23,623 bases of DNA, taken from contig JBAXEJ010000034.1 of assembly GCA_037140475.1 (NCBI GenBank), forward strand, positions 1-23,623. Direction: 5' to 3'. The notes beneath the pieces were generated by a model. That model searched no databases. It worked only from the letters and a program-made list of their open reading frames with translations, and had not been told where the DNA came from. A program made the position numbers and the translations under genes. This stretch comes from PALSA-1006 sp037140475. GTDB lineage: Bacteria; Pseudomonadota; Gammaproteobacteria; Burkholderiales; Gallionellaceae. Positions 14,439 through 21,672 of this stretch are shown piece by piece; the first letter of the stretch is position 1; each line of letters begins with the position of its first letter.

Positions 14439-15359
14439 ATGAGTAACATCAAGCACTTTCTGCAATTTAAAGACCTCACCCTCGCTGAACTCGAACACAT
14501 CTTTGAGCGCACGCGCATCATTAAACAGCGCTTCAAGGCGTACCAACCCTATTACCCACTAGCTGACCGTACGCTGGTGATGATCTTTGAAAAAAGCTCA
14601 ACACGCACTCGGCTCTCTTTTGAAGCGGGAATGCAGCAGCTCGGCGGTTCGGCCATTTATTTGAATACACGCGATACGCAATTGGGTCGTGGTGAGCCAG
14701 TGGAAGATGCGGCGCAGGTGATTTCGCGAATGAGCGATATTGTGATGATTCGCACCTTTGAGCAAAACATCATCGAGCGTTTCGCTGCCAACTCACGCGT
14801 GCCGGTGATTAACGGCCTAACGAATGAGTATCACCCCTGCCAAATTCTGGCGGATATCTACACCTACATCGAGCATCGCGGCAGTATTAAAGGCAAAACC
14901 GTGGCGTGGATTGGCGACTCCAACAATGTCTGCAACACTTGGCTGCAAGCCGCTGAGCTTCTTGATTTCAACGTGCATGTTTCTACCCCACCGGGTTATG
15001 AAGTAGAGCCAGAGCGCGCGGGACTGTTTGGTGAAGATCACTACGAAGAATTCGTCAATCCGATGGATGCAGCACGCAACGCCGATTTGATTACCACCGA
15101 TGTGTGGACCTCAATGGGGTTTGAGCGCGAAAATGATGCGCGTCGCAAGGCGTTTGCTGACTGGATTGTGGATGCCGAAATGATGTCTGTTGCTAAACCC
15201 GATGCACTGTTTATGCACTGCTTGCCCGCTCATCGCGGCGAAGAGGTGGATGCTGCCGTGATAGATGGCGCGCAAAGTGTGGTGTGGGATGAGGCAGAAA
15301 ATAGGCTGCACGTGCAGAAAGCTTTGATGGAATATTTATTGCTCGGAAAGGTTGCTTAA
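14439..15359 (+). CDS. argF: Ornithine carbamoyltransferase
   Basis: ArgF joins ornithine and carbamoyl phosphate to make citrulline. The 306-residue form from ATG 14439 begins MSNIKHFLQFKDLTLAEL, as in the family. The in-frame ATG at 14400 lies within argD and adds foreign residues. STRTR (carbamoyl-phosphate loop, about residues 53-57), NEYHPCQILAD and the ornithine loop FMHCLPAHRGEEVD are all intact. The residues after STRTRLSFEAGM are those of the anabolic type. It sits between argD and a small membrane gene, whose ATG comes one base after the argF stop. Confidence 0.97.
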   Translation: MSNIKHFLQFKDLTLAELEHIFERTRIIKQRFKAYQPYYPLADRTLVMIFEKSSTRTRLSFEAGMQQLGGSAIYLNTRDTQLGRGEPVEDAAQVISRMSDIVMIRTFEQNIIERFAANSRVPVINGLTNEYHPCQILADIYTYIEHRGSIKGKTVAWIGDSNNVCNTWLQAAELLDFNVHVSTPPGYEVEPERAGLFGEDHYEEFVNPMDAARNADLITTDVWTSMGFERENDARRKAFADWIVDAEMMSVAKPDALFMHCLPAHRGEEVDAAVIDGAQSVVWDEAENRLHVQKALMEYLLLGKVA

Positions 15360-15360
15360 C

Positions 15361-15594
15361 ATGAAATTTCACCCTAAATACGCGCCACAAATTTTTGCGC
15401 TACTTATGGCGTTAGTGATGGCGCTGATCATGACAGCGTTTATAACGGCGATGAATACAGGAACAGGCGAGGGCTACCTCGGACGTTGGATGCGCTCATT
15501 TATCCCTGCTTGGCCTTTGGCAATGGTTTGCATTCTGCTGTTCGCTAATAAAATTCGCATTTTTGCGACCAAGCTTACTTCGCAATCTAATTAA
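15361..15594 (+). CDS. DUF2798-type small membrane protein
   Basis: The 77-residue protein starts at ATG 15361, immediately after the argF stop; an earlier in-frame ATG at 15352 lies inside argF. Two membrane helices are seen (about residues 10-30 and 48-65), joined by a loop containing NTGTGEGYLGRWMRSFIPAWP, the conserved core of DUF2798 proteins. The family has no established function. Insertion between argF and argG without a promoter suggests it is carried by the arginine transcript. It could also be a neutral passenger. Confidence 0.8.
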   Translation: MKFHPKYAPQIFALLMALVMALIMTAFITAMNTGTGEGYLGRWMRSFIPAWPLAMVCILLFANKIRIFATKLTSQSN

Positions 15595-15608
15595 TTCAGA
15601 AAGCTCTC

Positions 15609-16835
15609 ATGTCAGATATTAAAAAAGCGGTACTTGCCTATTCGGGCGGACTCGATACTTCAGTGATTTTGAAATGGCTGCAAGATACCTACCAATGTGA
15701 AGTGGTTACGTTTACTGCCGATCTTGGTCAAGGTGAAGAACTTGAGCCCGCACGCCAAAAGGCGTTGCAGTTTGGCATCAAACCAGAAAATATTTTTATC
15801 GACGATTTGCGCGAAGAGTTTGTGCGCGATTTTGTGTTTCCAATGTTCCGCGCAAATACGATTTATGAAGGCGAATACCTGCTCGGCACTTCAATTGCGC
15901 GGCCGCTGATTGCCAAGTGCCTGATCGACATCGTGAAGCAAACGGGCGCAGATGCGATTTCGCATGGCGCGACGGGCAAAGGCAATGACCAGGTACGTTT
16001 TGAGCTGGGCGCTTATGCACTTCATCCAAACATTAAAATCATTGCACCTTGGCGTGAGTGGGATTTACTGTCACGTGAAAAGCTGATGGACTATGCCGAG
16101 AAAAATGGCATCCCCGTTGATATGAAGCACAAAAACGGCGGATCTCCTTACTCGATGGACGCTAACTTGCTGCACATTAGCTTTGAAGGCCGCCATTTAG
16201 AAGACCCGGCTGCTGAGGCAGAGGAGAGCATGTGGCGTTGGTCGGTATCTCCCGAAAAAGCACCGGATGCAGCAGAATATTTAGACATTGAGTTTGCTAG
16301 CGGTGACATCGTGGCACTCAACGGGGTAAAGCTCTCTCCCGCACAAGTGCTGACAAAGCTAAATGAGTTAGGTGGTAAGCACGGTATTGGTCGACTCGAT
16401 TTGGTAGAAAATCGCTACGTCGGCATGAAGTCTCGCGGCTGTTACGAAACACCTGGCGGCACGATCATGTTGAAAGCGCACCGTGCGATTGAGTCCATCA
16501 CTCTTGATCGTGAAGTGGCGCATCTCAAAGATGATTTGATGCCGCGTTATGCCAGCATGATTTATAACGGTTACTGGTGGAGCCCAGAGCGCCTTGCTTT
16601 GCAAACGCTGATCGATCATACGCAAAAAACCGTGAATGGTTGGGTGCGAGTAAAACTGTACAAGGGTAACGTGATCGTTGTGGGCCGTGACTCAAAAACA
16701 GATTCGCTATTTGATCCTAATATCGCTACTTTTGAAGATGACAAAGGCGCTTACGATCAAAAAGACGCGGCTGGTTTCATCAAGCTAAACGCATTGCGTA
16801 TGCGCATTGCGGCCAATTTACGTAGCAGGAAATAA
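15609..16835 (+). CDS. argG: Argininosuccinate synthase
   Basis: ArgG condenses citrulline and aspartate with ATP, the step after ArgF. The 408 residues match the common bacterial type of about 400 residues. The N-terminal PP-loop is AYSGGLDTS (residues 10-18). GATGKGNDQVRFE and SPYSMDANLLHISFEGRHLEDP carry the aspartate and citrulline contacts, and RGCYETPGGTIM is the late signature. It follows the DUF2798 gene by 14 bases and probably shares its message. The next arginine gene, argH, is not in the window. Confidence 0.97.
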   Translation: MSDIKKAVLAYSGGLDTSVILKWLQDTYQCEVVTFTADLGQGEELEPARQKALQFGIKPENIFIDDLREEFVRDFVFPMFRANTIYEGEYLLGTSIARPLIAKCLIDIVKQTGADAISHGATGKGNDQVRFELGAYALHPNIKIIAPWREWDLLSREKLMDYAEKNGIPVDMKHKNGGSPYSMDANLLHISFEGRHLEDPAAEAEESMWRWSVSPEKAPDAAEYLDIEFASGDIVALNGVKLSPAQVLTKLNELGGKHGIGRLDLVENRYVGMKSRGCYETPGGTIMLKAHRAIESITLDREVAHLKDDLMPRYASMIYNGYWWSPERLALQTLIDHTQKTVNGWVRVKLYKGNVIVVGRDSKTDSLFDPNIATFEDDKGAYDQKDAAGFIKLNALRMRIAANLRSRK

Positions 16836-16841
16836 TCCAAA

Positions 16842-17336
16842 ATGAGCCATGAGCTTAGTGGTGATATTTTATTAAGCGGCGCCAAGGCGATAGTGCAGGG
16901 CGTGGCACCCAATGACGATTTTCATCATGGCTTGGCTTTGCAGCTACGCGAACGTATGCCCGCGATGTACAAAGACTTTCGCCATTTTTGCCAGACTAGT
17001 CATCCAAAGTCGGGTGGACTGTGGACGTGGATGAGTAGTGATGGGCACTTTATTGTTAATCTTTTTACGCAAGAGCCCGCCTACGCCCACGGAAGTAAGC
17101 CGGGTGATGCTTCACTCAGTCATGTTAATCATGCTCTGCACGCGCTACGTACTTTGGCGGAAAAAGAAAAGTTTGCCAGCCTCGCTTTGCCACGGTTGGC
17201 TTGCGGTGTAAATGGATTAGAGTGGAGCGAGGTTAAGCCGCTGATCGAAAAGCAACTTGGCGATCTTAATATTCCTATTTACATTTACACTCAATATCAC
17301 AAAGGCGTTAAAGCCAGCGAACCAGAAGGAAAATAA
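16842..17336 (+). CDS. Macro-domain protein (ADP-ribose binding or hydrolase; TARG1/Poa1-like)
   Basis: The 164 residues form one macro domain: GDILLSGAKAIVQGVAPNDDF at the start (the ADP-ribose adenine-binding strand and loop), a helix with HHGLALQLRERMPAMYKDFRHF, a glycine turn SGGLWTWM, and the late block LALPRLACGVNGLEWSEVKPLI. This arrangement resembles the TARG1/ALC1-like group, which removes ADP-ribose from acidic residues or hydrolyses ADP-ribose-1''-phosphate. In TARG1 the loop after GCG holds a catalytic Asp; here the matching position is Asn (CGVNGL), so the activity may differ or be binding only. It starts six bases after argG and lies one base before ppnP. No DarT-like transferase is present. 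Confidence 0.82.
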   Translation: MSHELSGDILLSGAKAIVQGVAPNDDFHHGLALQLRERMPAMYKDFRHFCQTSHPKSGGLWTWMSSDGHFIVNLFTQEPAYAHGSKPGDASLSHVNHALHALRTLAEKEKFASLALPRLACGVNGLEWSEVKPLIEKQLGDLNIPIYIYTQYHKGVKASEPEGK

Positions 17337-17337
17337 A

Positions 17338-17658
17338 ATGACAGATAAAATTGATAACGTGAGTGTTGGTAAAAAAGCCAATGTATTCTTCGACGGCAAG
17401 TGTGTATCGCACTCAGTGTTTTTCTCTGACGGCTCACGCAAGACGGTTGGTGTGGTTCTTCCTAACAGCCAGTTAACTTTTAACGTGGGTGTTCCCGAGT
17501 TGATGGAAATCAGCGGTGGCGAGTGCCAAGTGAAAATTGCTGGCGAATCAACATTCAAAACGTATGCTGAAGGCAGTAGCTTCACTGTTGCAGAAAACGG
17601 CAGCTTCGATATTCACACTGGCGCAGAAGCCGTGAATTACGTCTGTAGCTTTGGGTGA
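17338..17658 (+). CDS. ppnP: Pyrimidine/purine nucleoside phosphorylase
   Basis: PpnP (formerly YaiE, DUF1255) splits nucleosides with phosphate to free base and ribose-1-phosphate. The 106-residue form from ATG 17338, one base after the macro-domain stop, is a small cupin. GKCVSHSVFFSDGSRKTVGVVLP and the end FKTYAEGSSFTVAENGSFDI with EAVNYVCSFG are family features. The longer in-frame start at 17257 lies inside the macro gene. Pairing with an ADP-ribose-handling protein suggests a shared nucleotide-salvage theme, which is inference. Confidence 0.92.
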   Translation: MTDKIDNVSVGKKANVFFDGKCVSHSVFFSDGSRKTVGVVLPNSQLTFNVGVPELMEISGGECQVKIAGESTFKTYAEGSSFTVAENGSFDIHTGAEAVNYVCSFG

Positions 17659-17709
17659 TCTTAACGAAGTGATTTAATTGAGTTATCTTAAATAAGCTAG
17701 AGGTATCGC

Positions 17710-18198
17710 ATGCCAACTTTCGACATTGTTTCTGAAATAGAAAAAACCGAAGTCAAAAACGCCATTGAGCAAACCAACAAAGAGGTCAGTACTCGCTTTG
17801 ACTTCAAGGGTTCTGATGCCCGTGTTGAGCAAGCTGAGCTCAAATTGACGGTGTGGGCAGATAACGAATTTCAGCTTGACCAAGTGCAAGACATCTTGAA
17901 TGCCAAACTCACTAAACGTGGTGTCGATATTAGATGCTTAGAGATCAGCGAAAAAGTTGAAAAAGTCAGTGGCAATAAAGTGAAGCGTGGTTGCGAAATT
18001 ATAGAAGGCATTGAGATTGAGCTAGCCAAAAAAATTGTCAAACACATCAAAGACAGCAAAATGAAAGTTCAAGCGAGTATTCAAGGTGACACTGTTCGTG
18101 TGACCGGCAAGAACCGTGATGATCTGCAAGATGCAATCGCGTTCGTGAAAAAAACGATCACCGACTTTCCATTGCAATATCAAAACTTTCGCGATTAA
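17710..18198 (+). CDS. yajQ: YajQ family nucleotide-binding protein
   Basis: The 162 residues are the full length of YajQ (DUF520). MPTFDIVSEIEKTEVKNAI, then STRFDFKGSDARVE, the KRGCEIIEGIE segment and the C-terminal RVTGKNRDDLQDAI are conserved blocks of its two RNA-binding-like domains. Family members have been reported to bind cyclic di-GMP and act as transcription co-regulators in Xanthomonas and relatives; the general role is not settled. It has an AGAGGT ribosome site. The 51-base gap after ppnP shows no clear terminator, so it may be read through. Confidence 0.95.
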   Translation: MPTFDIVSEIEKTEVKNAIEQTNKEVSTRFDFKGSDARVEQAELKLTVWADNEFQLDQVQDILNAKLTKRGVDIRCLEISEKVEKVSGNKVKRGCEIIEGIEIELAKKIVKHIKDSKMKVQASIQGDTVRVTGKNRDDLQDAIAFVKKTITDFPLQYQNFRD

Positions 18199-18205
18199 TC
18201 CCACA

Positions 18206-19012
18206 ATGACCCTCATTTCAAAATCACGTTTGACTTCTATTTTCGGCATTGCACTCCTGATGCTGATTTCAACGCGCGCGGCTAGCGCAGCAGAAACCCC
18301 TAGTTTTATAGGCATCATTGGGGATGATTTTAAATATGTGGCTACTGCACCGGCACGCTGGGAATCACCAGAGTGGCAAACATTAGGCTGGGCAACGTTA
18401 GCGGTGGCGGGTACTTCAATTATTGCCGATCGTCCAGTGCGCGATTTCATGCGTCAACAACCTCGAAATAATGCGTTCTTGGATCGCATAGAAAATTTTG
18501 GCGCAACCTACGCAATAGGTGTCATGGGCGGGTTTTATTTGGCAGGCGTTATTGGTGAGAATGAAAAATCGGTCAATGTTGCTCAAGATTTAGTTGCCGC
18601 CAGCTTGGTTTCAGCCACCATTAACCAAACTATTAAAGTTGCTACCAACCGCTACCGCCCGCGCGACAATCGCGACATCTATAACTTTCAAGGCTACACA
18701 GGGTTAAATAACAACAGCTCGTTCCCCTCTGGCCACACCACTGAGGCTTTTACGCTGGCATCAGTGATTGCTTCACATTACGAAGAAACCTGGGTGAGTT
18801 ACACAGTCTATTCAGTCGCTGCGTTAGTTGGCGTTGCTCGTATGTATAACGATGCGCATTACGCTTCGGATGTCACTGCCTCCGCTTTCATCGGCACGTT
18901 GGTGGGCAAAAGCATTGTTCATCACAACCTCAGTTTACGCACCAAAAAAATGGCGATGCTACCCATCATCGCGCCAGATTATGCTGGCGTGCAGGTTGTG
19001 GGCGTTTTCTAA
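18206..19012 (+). CDS. PAP2-type phosphatase, exported or membrane-bound
   Basis: The 268 residues start with a cleavable-looking signal (hydrophobic residues 10-26, then ASAAE). The three PAP2 phosphatase motifs are complete: K144-x6-RP (KVATNRYRP), PSGH at 174-177 in SSFPSGHTTEAF, and R212-x5-H218-x3-D222 (ARMYNDAHYASD). Such enzymes remove phosphate from lipid or undecaprenyl pyrophosphates on the periplasmic face. The substrate cannot be read from the sequence. Hydrophobic stretches flank the motifs (e.g. YAIGVMGGFYLAGVIG). It begins seven bases after yajQ and precedes the DJ-1 gene by eight. Confidence 0.9.
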   Translation: MTLISKSRLTSIFGIALLMLISTRAASAAETPSFIGIIGDDFKYVATAPARWESPEWQTLGWATLAVAGTSIIADRPVRDFMRQQPRNNAFLDRIENFGATYAIGVMGGFYLAGVIGENEKSVNVAQDLVAASLVSATINQTIKVATNRYRPRDNRDIYNFQGYTGLNNNSSFPSGHTTEAFTLASVIASHYEETWVSYTVYSVAALVGVARMYNDAHYASDVTASAFIGTLVGKSIVHHNLSLRTKKMAMLPIIAPDYAGVQVVGVF

Positions 19013-19020
19013 TTTAGCCA

Positions 19021-19563
19021 ATGTCTAAAGTTCTTGTTCCGCTTGCACAAGGTTGCGAAGAACTCGAAGCCGTTACCATTATTGATTTATTGCGTAGAGC
19101 AGGAGTCGAGGTAATAACTGCGGGCCTTGATGATCAGCCTATACGAGCAAGCCGAGGCGTGATGTTGTTAGCCGACACCACTTTGGATGCTGCATTAGGT
19201 CAAGAATTCGATATGATTGTTTTGCCGGGTGGGCAACCGGGTACTAATAATCTCAAGGCCGATCTTCGTATCATCAGCTTGCTTAAGAAAATGGCATCAC
19301 AAGACAAGTATGTTGCTGCCATTTGCGCAGCACCATCCGTGCTGGCTACCGCTGGATTGCTTAAAGGTAAAAGCGCAACCAGCTTCCCCGGCGCGCTCGA
19401 CGCCTATCCTGAAGTGCAGCAACAAAACTCGGTGGTTGTCATTGATGAAAAATTCATCACCTCACGCGGCCCCGGCACGGCAATGGATTTTGCTTTAACA
19501 CTTATTGAAAAATTAGTCGGCAAGAACAAAAGCGAAGAGGTTGCTGCCGGATTGCAACGCTGA
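19021..19563 (+). CDS. yajL: YajL/DJ-1 family protein
   Basis: The 180 residues form a single DJ-1/PfpI domain. The nucleophile elbow is AAICAAPSVL with reactive Cys102, and Glu16 (CEELEAVT) is the residue that lowers its pKa. VLPGGQPGTNNL and SRGPGTAMDFAL are further family landmarks, and the match is to the YajL branch. Members have been described as oxidative-stress chaperones or deglycases; the biochemical role is debated. Its stop shares one base with the next gene's start, so the two are translationally coupled. Confidence 0.93.
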   Translation: MSKVLVPLAQGCEELEAVTIIDLLRRAGVEVITAGLDDQPIRASRGVMLLADTTLDAALGQEFDMIVLPGGQPGTNNLKADLRIISLLKKMASQDKYVAAICAAPSVLATAGLLKGKSATSFPGALDAYPEVQQQNSVVVIDEKFITSRGPGTAMDFALTLIEKLVGKNKSEEVAAGLQR

Positions 19564-20282
19564 TGCAGTTTGGCTATTGGCGCCGCTATCTAAATGGCGC
19601 TCCTGAATACCTAGCTCGACATTATTGGTGGACTTACCTAGCGCCAAGCGGCGTATGGTTTTTTGACCATGATTGCGTTATCAATCTGATTTTATTCGGG
19701 CAATATCGCGTTATTTTGAATGAAGTCATTCGGCGTTATGCGACGACGGATTGTGAGCGCACGTTACAGCTCACTTGTGCTTATGGTCCGCTTAGCCCGA
19801 CGCTAGCCCAATCTGCTAATACGCGCGAGTTTCATGTCATTGATGTGGCTAACATTCAACTTGAAGCTACGCGAACAAAATTAAAGGATGATTTTCAAAA
19901 AGTGAAGATGGTACGAATGAACGTTGAATCTCTCGCGTATTCAAACGACAGTTTTGACTGCATTGTGATTTATTTCTTATTACATGAATTGCCTACTCAG
20001 GCACGCGATCGAGCACTCAGCGAAGTAATCAGATTATTGAAACCGAATGGTCATTTGCTAATTGCTGAATATGGCGAAAACGTTGGGGTTCACTGGCTGC
20101 ACCGTTTTACGCCGTGGCGCTGGTTGTTGGAAAAGCTGGAGCCGTTTCTGCATGATTTTTGGCATAGTAATTTGACTCAGCAACTCACAAAAATTGCCCT
20201 TCAGCAAAACAAACCATTGCGCAGTCATTCTGAGACTTCGTTGTTTAACGGTTTTTATCGGGTGGTCGAATATCGTGTTTAA
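19563..20282 (+). CDS. RquA-like methyltransferase-fold protein (candidate rhodoquinone biosynthesis)
   Basis: The 239 residues have a class-I methyltransferase fold but lack a standard glycine-rich motif I: the matching place reads LQLTCAYGPLSPTLA. The N-terminal block EYLARHYWWTYLAPSGVWFFD plus the following VINLILFGQYRV, and the later FLLHELPTQARDRALSEVIR segment and LEPFLHDFWH, are the pattern that I associate with RquA, the enzyme that converts ubiquinone to rhodoquinone using SAM as amino donor. Rhodoquinone feeds fumarate reductase under low oxygen. The match is from memory, and the protein may instead belong to a sister clade with another quinone or unknown substrate. It overlaps yajL by one base and the next methyltransferase gene by eight. 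Confidence 0.6.
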   Translation: MQFGYWRRYLNGAPEYLARHYWWTYLAPSGVWFFDHDCVINLILFGQYRVILNEVIRRYATTDCERTLQLTCAYGPLSPTLAQSANTREFHVIDVANIQLEATRTKLKDDFQKVKMVRMNVESLAYSNDSFDCIVIYFLLHELPTQARDRALSEVIRLLKPNGHLLIAEYGENVGVHWLHRFTPWRWLLEKLEPFLHDFWHSNLTQQLTKIALQQNKPLRSHSETSLFNGFYRVVEYRV

Positions 20283-21048
20283 TCGCTTACTGCAACTCCC
20301 TCCGCCAGTACTGGCGTTGTTATTGCAGGCAATTGCTGTGCTAACAGTAGTGGGCGTTGCCTTCATTGCTCACGCAGACGGTTACACTATTTCTGTTGCC
20401 GTATTTGTTTTTCTGTGTGGCGTTCTTGCTGAGGCGCTTAGTTATTTATTCGGACTGGCGCGGTGGTGGATTCCCATTCAATTGTTATTTTTACCAGCTT
20501 TGACTTGGGCGCTTTCATTTCATCTTTCGTCGCATTGGTTCCTTATTGCTTTCCTCATTTTGCTAGCGGTTTATTGGAGCACTTTTCGTACCCAAGTTCC
20601 GCTTTATCTTTCTAGTGAAAAAGTTTGGCGCGCATTAGTTGATTTGCTACCTGCAGCCTCGGCACAAAAAACAGTTAGCTTGATTGACTTAGGCTCTGGG
20701 TTGGGTGGTGTACTTGCCCATCTCGCAACTGCACGGCCAGAGGGAAAGTATTTCGGAGTGGAGTCCGCGCCACTGCCTTTTGTGTGGAGCTATTTGCGTT
20801 TGCTGCAGAGAAAAAATTGCCAAGTTAGCTGGGGAAGTTTTTGGAATTGTGATTTATCTCAATATGATGTGGTGTTCGCCTATCTTTCGCCGGTTCCGAT
20901 GGAGCAACTTTGGCTCAAAGCAAAAAAAGAGATGCGCCCAGGGAGCCTATTTATTAGCAGCACCTTCAATGTTCCAGAGCAATTGCCGCATAAAACCATG
21001 AGAATTGACGATTTACACCAATCAACCTTGCTCATTTGGCACATGTAG
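20275..21048 (+). CDS. Membrane-anchored class I SAM-dependent methyltransferase
   Basis: From a GTG at 20275 the protein has 257 residues. An ATG at 20194 in the same frame would overlap the previous gene by 89 bases and give a polar N-terminus, so GTG is preferred. Residues of about 12-100 form four hydrophobic segments. The C-terminal half is a methyltransferase domain with motif I LIDLGSGLGGVLAHL (Asp138, Gly140-145) and the acidic strand-2 end FGVESAPLPF. VVFAYLSPVPMEQLW lies in the motif IV position, where the usual Asp/Asn-Pro-Pro is absent. A lipid or quinone substrate is suggested by the membrane anchor and the RquA-like neighbour, but is not shown. Confidence 0.8.
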   Translation: MFNRLLQLPPPVLALLLQAIAVLTVVGVAFIAHADGYTISVAVFVFLCGVLAEALSYLFGLARWWIPIQLLFLPALTWALSFHLSSHWFLIAFLILLAVYWSTFRTQVPLYLSSEKVWRALVDLLPAASAQKTVSLIDLGSGLGGVLAHLATARPEGKYFGVESAPLPFVWSYLRLLQRKNCQVSWGSFWNCDLSQYDVVFAYLSPVPMEQLWLKAKKEMRPGSLFISSTFNVPEQLPHKTMRIDDLHQSTLLIWHM

Positions 21049-21191
21049 CGGCGCAACCCTATCTAAACATTGAGTTATTTTTTTCTTCACAGCCAGCCAT
21101 TTTTTCGTTAGGATGCGACTTGAAATTTATCTTTCCCATCTCAATTTATTCCTCAGCTTCATTTTTCTAATTCACTACAGCGAGATACAAC

Positions 21192-21518
21192 ATGAGCGAA
21201 CACATCCGTTATGTCACCGACGACACTTTTTCTGCCGAAGTTCTTCAGGCTCCGTTGCCAACCCTGGTTGACTACTGGGCTGAATGGTGTGGCCCATGCC
21301 GCATGATTGCGCCTATCCTCGATGAGGTAGCCAAAGAATACGCAGGTCGCATCAATGTAGCTAAAGTTAACGTTGATGAAAATCAGCAAACACCACAAAA
21401 ATATGGTGTGCGCGGCATTCCAACTTTAATGCTATTTAAAAATGGCAATGTTGAAGCGACTAAAGTGGGTGCGTTGTCGAAATCGCAACTAACAGCATTC
21501 ATTGACAGCCACATCTGA
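21192..21518 (+). CDS. trxA: Thioredoxin 1
   Basis: TrxA reduces protein disulfides in the cytoplasm using electrons from thioredoxin reductase. The 108 residues are the standard length. The active site is WCGPC with Cys33 and Cys36, and the cis-proline loop RGIPTLMLFKNG is intact. It has an AT-rich 143-base upstream region (21049-21191) where I see no convincing promoter pair or stem-loop. It precedes rho, a common pairing. Confidence 0.97.
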   Translation: MSEHIRYVTDDTFSAEVLQAPLPTLVDYWAEWCGPCRMIAPILDEVAKEYAGRINVAKVNVDENQQTPQKYGVRGIPTLMLFKNGNVEATKVGALSKSQLTAFIDSHI

Positions 21519-21630
21519 ACAAATTAACCTCGCGTCCGCAACTTTCCTGTTTCGTCCTAGCTTCATTCAAAAAATTAATAAAGACACTCAAGATAGTTTG
21601 GCGCGGGGCTTTCCCGCTTAATCGCAAGAA

Positions 21631-21672
21631 TCATTGCTCCTCCTTCCTTAACCTCCGCAAACTCCCATCCCT
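21631..21672 (+). promoter_or_regulatory. C-rich, G-poor leader of rho (candidate rut-like autoregulatory tract)
   Basis: The 42 bases before the rho ATG contain 20 C and only 2 G, with no purine-rich ribosome site. Such unstructured C-over-G tracts are what Rho loads on, and rho is known to be autoregulated by premature Rho-dependent termination in its leader in E. coli. A weak hairpin (GCGGG/CCCGC, 21603-21617) lies just upstream. Function here is inferred from composition. Confidence 0.45.

Noticed and set aside
16842..17336. DarG-type antitoxin macro domain of a DarTG system
   Set aside because: No DarT-like ADP-ribosyltransferase gene is adjacent, and the protein lacks the extra C-terminal domain of DarG.
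21603..21617. Intrinsic terminator for trxA (GCGGG/CCCGC)
   Set aside because: The stem is five pairs and no T-run follows.
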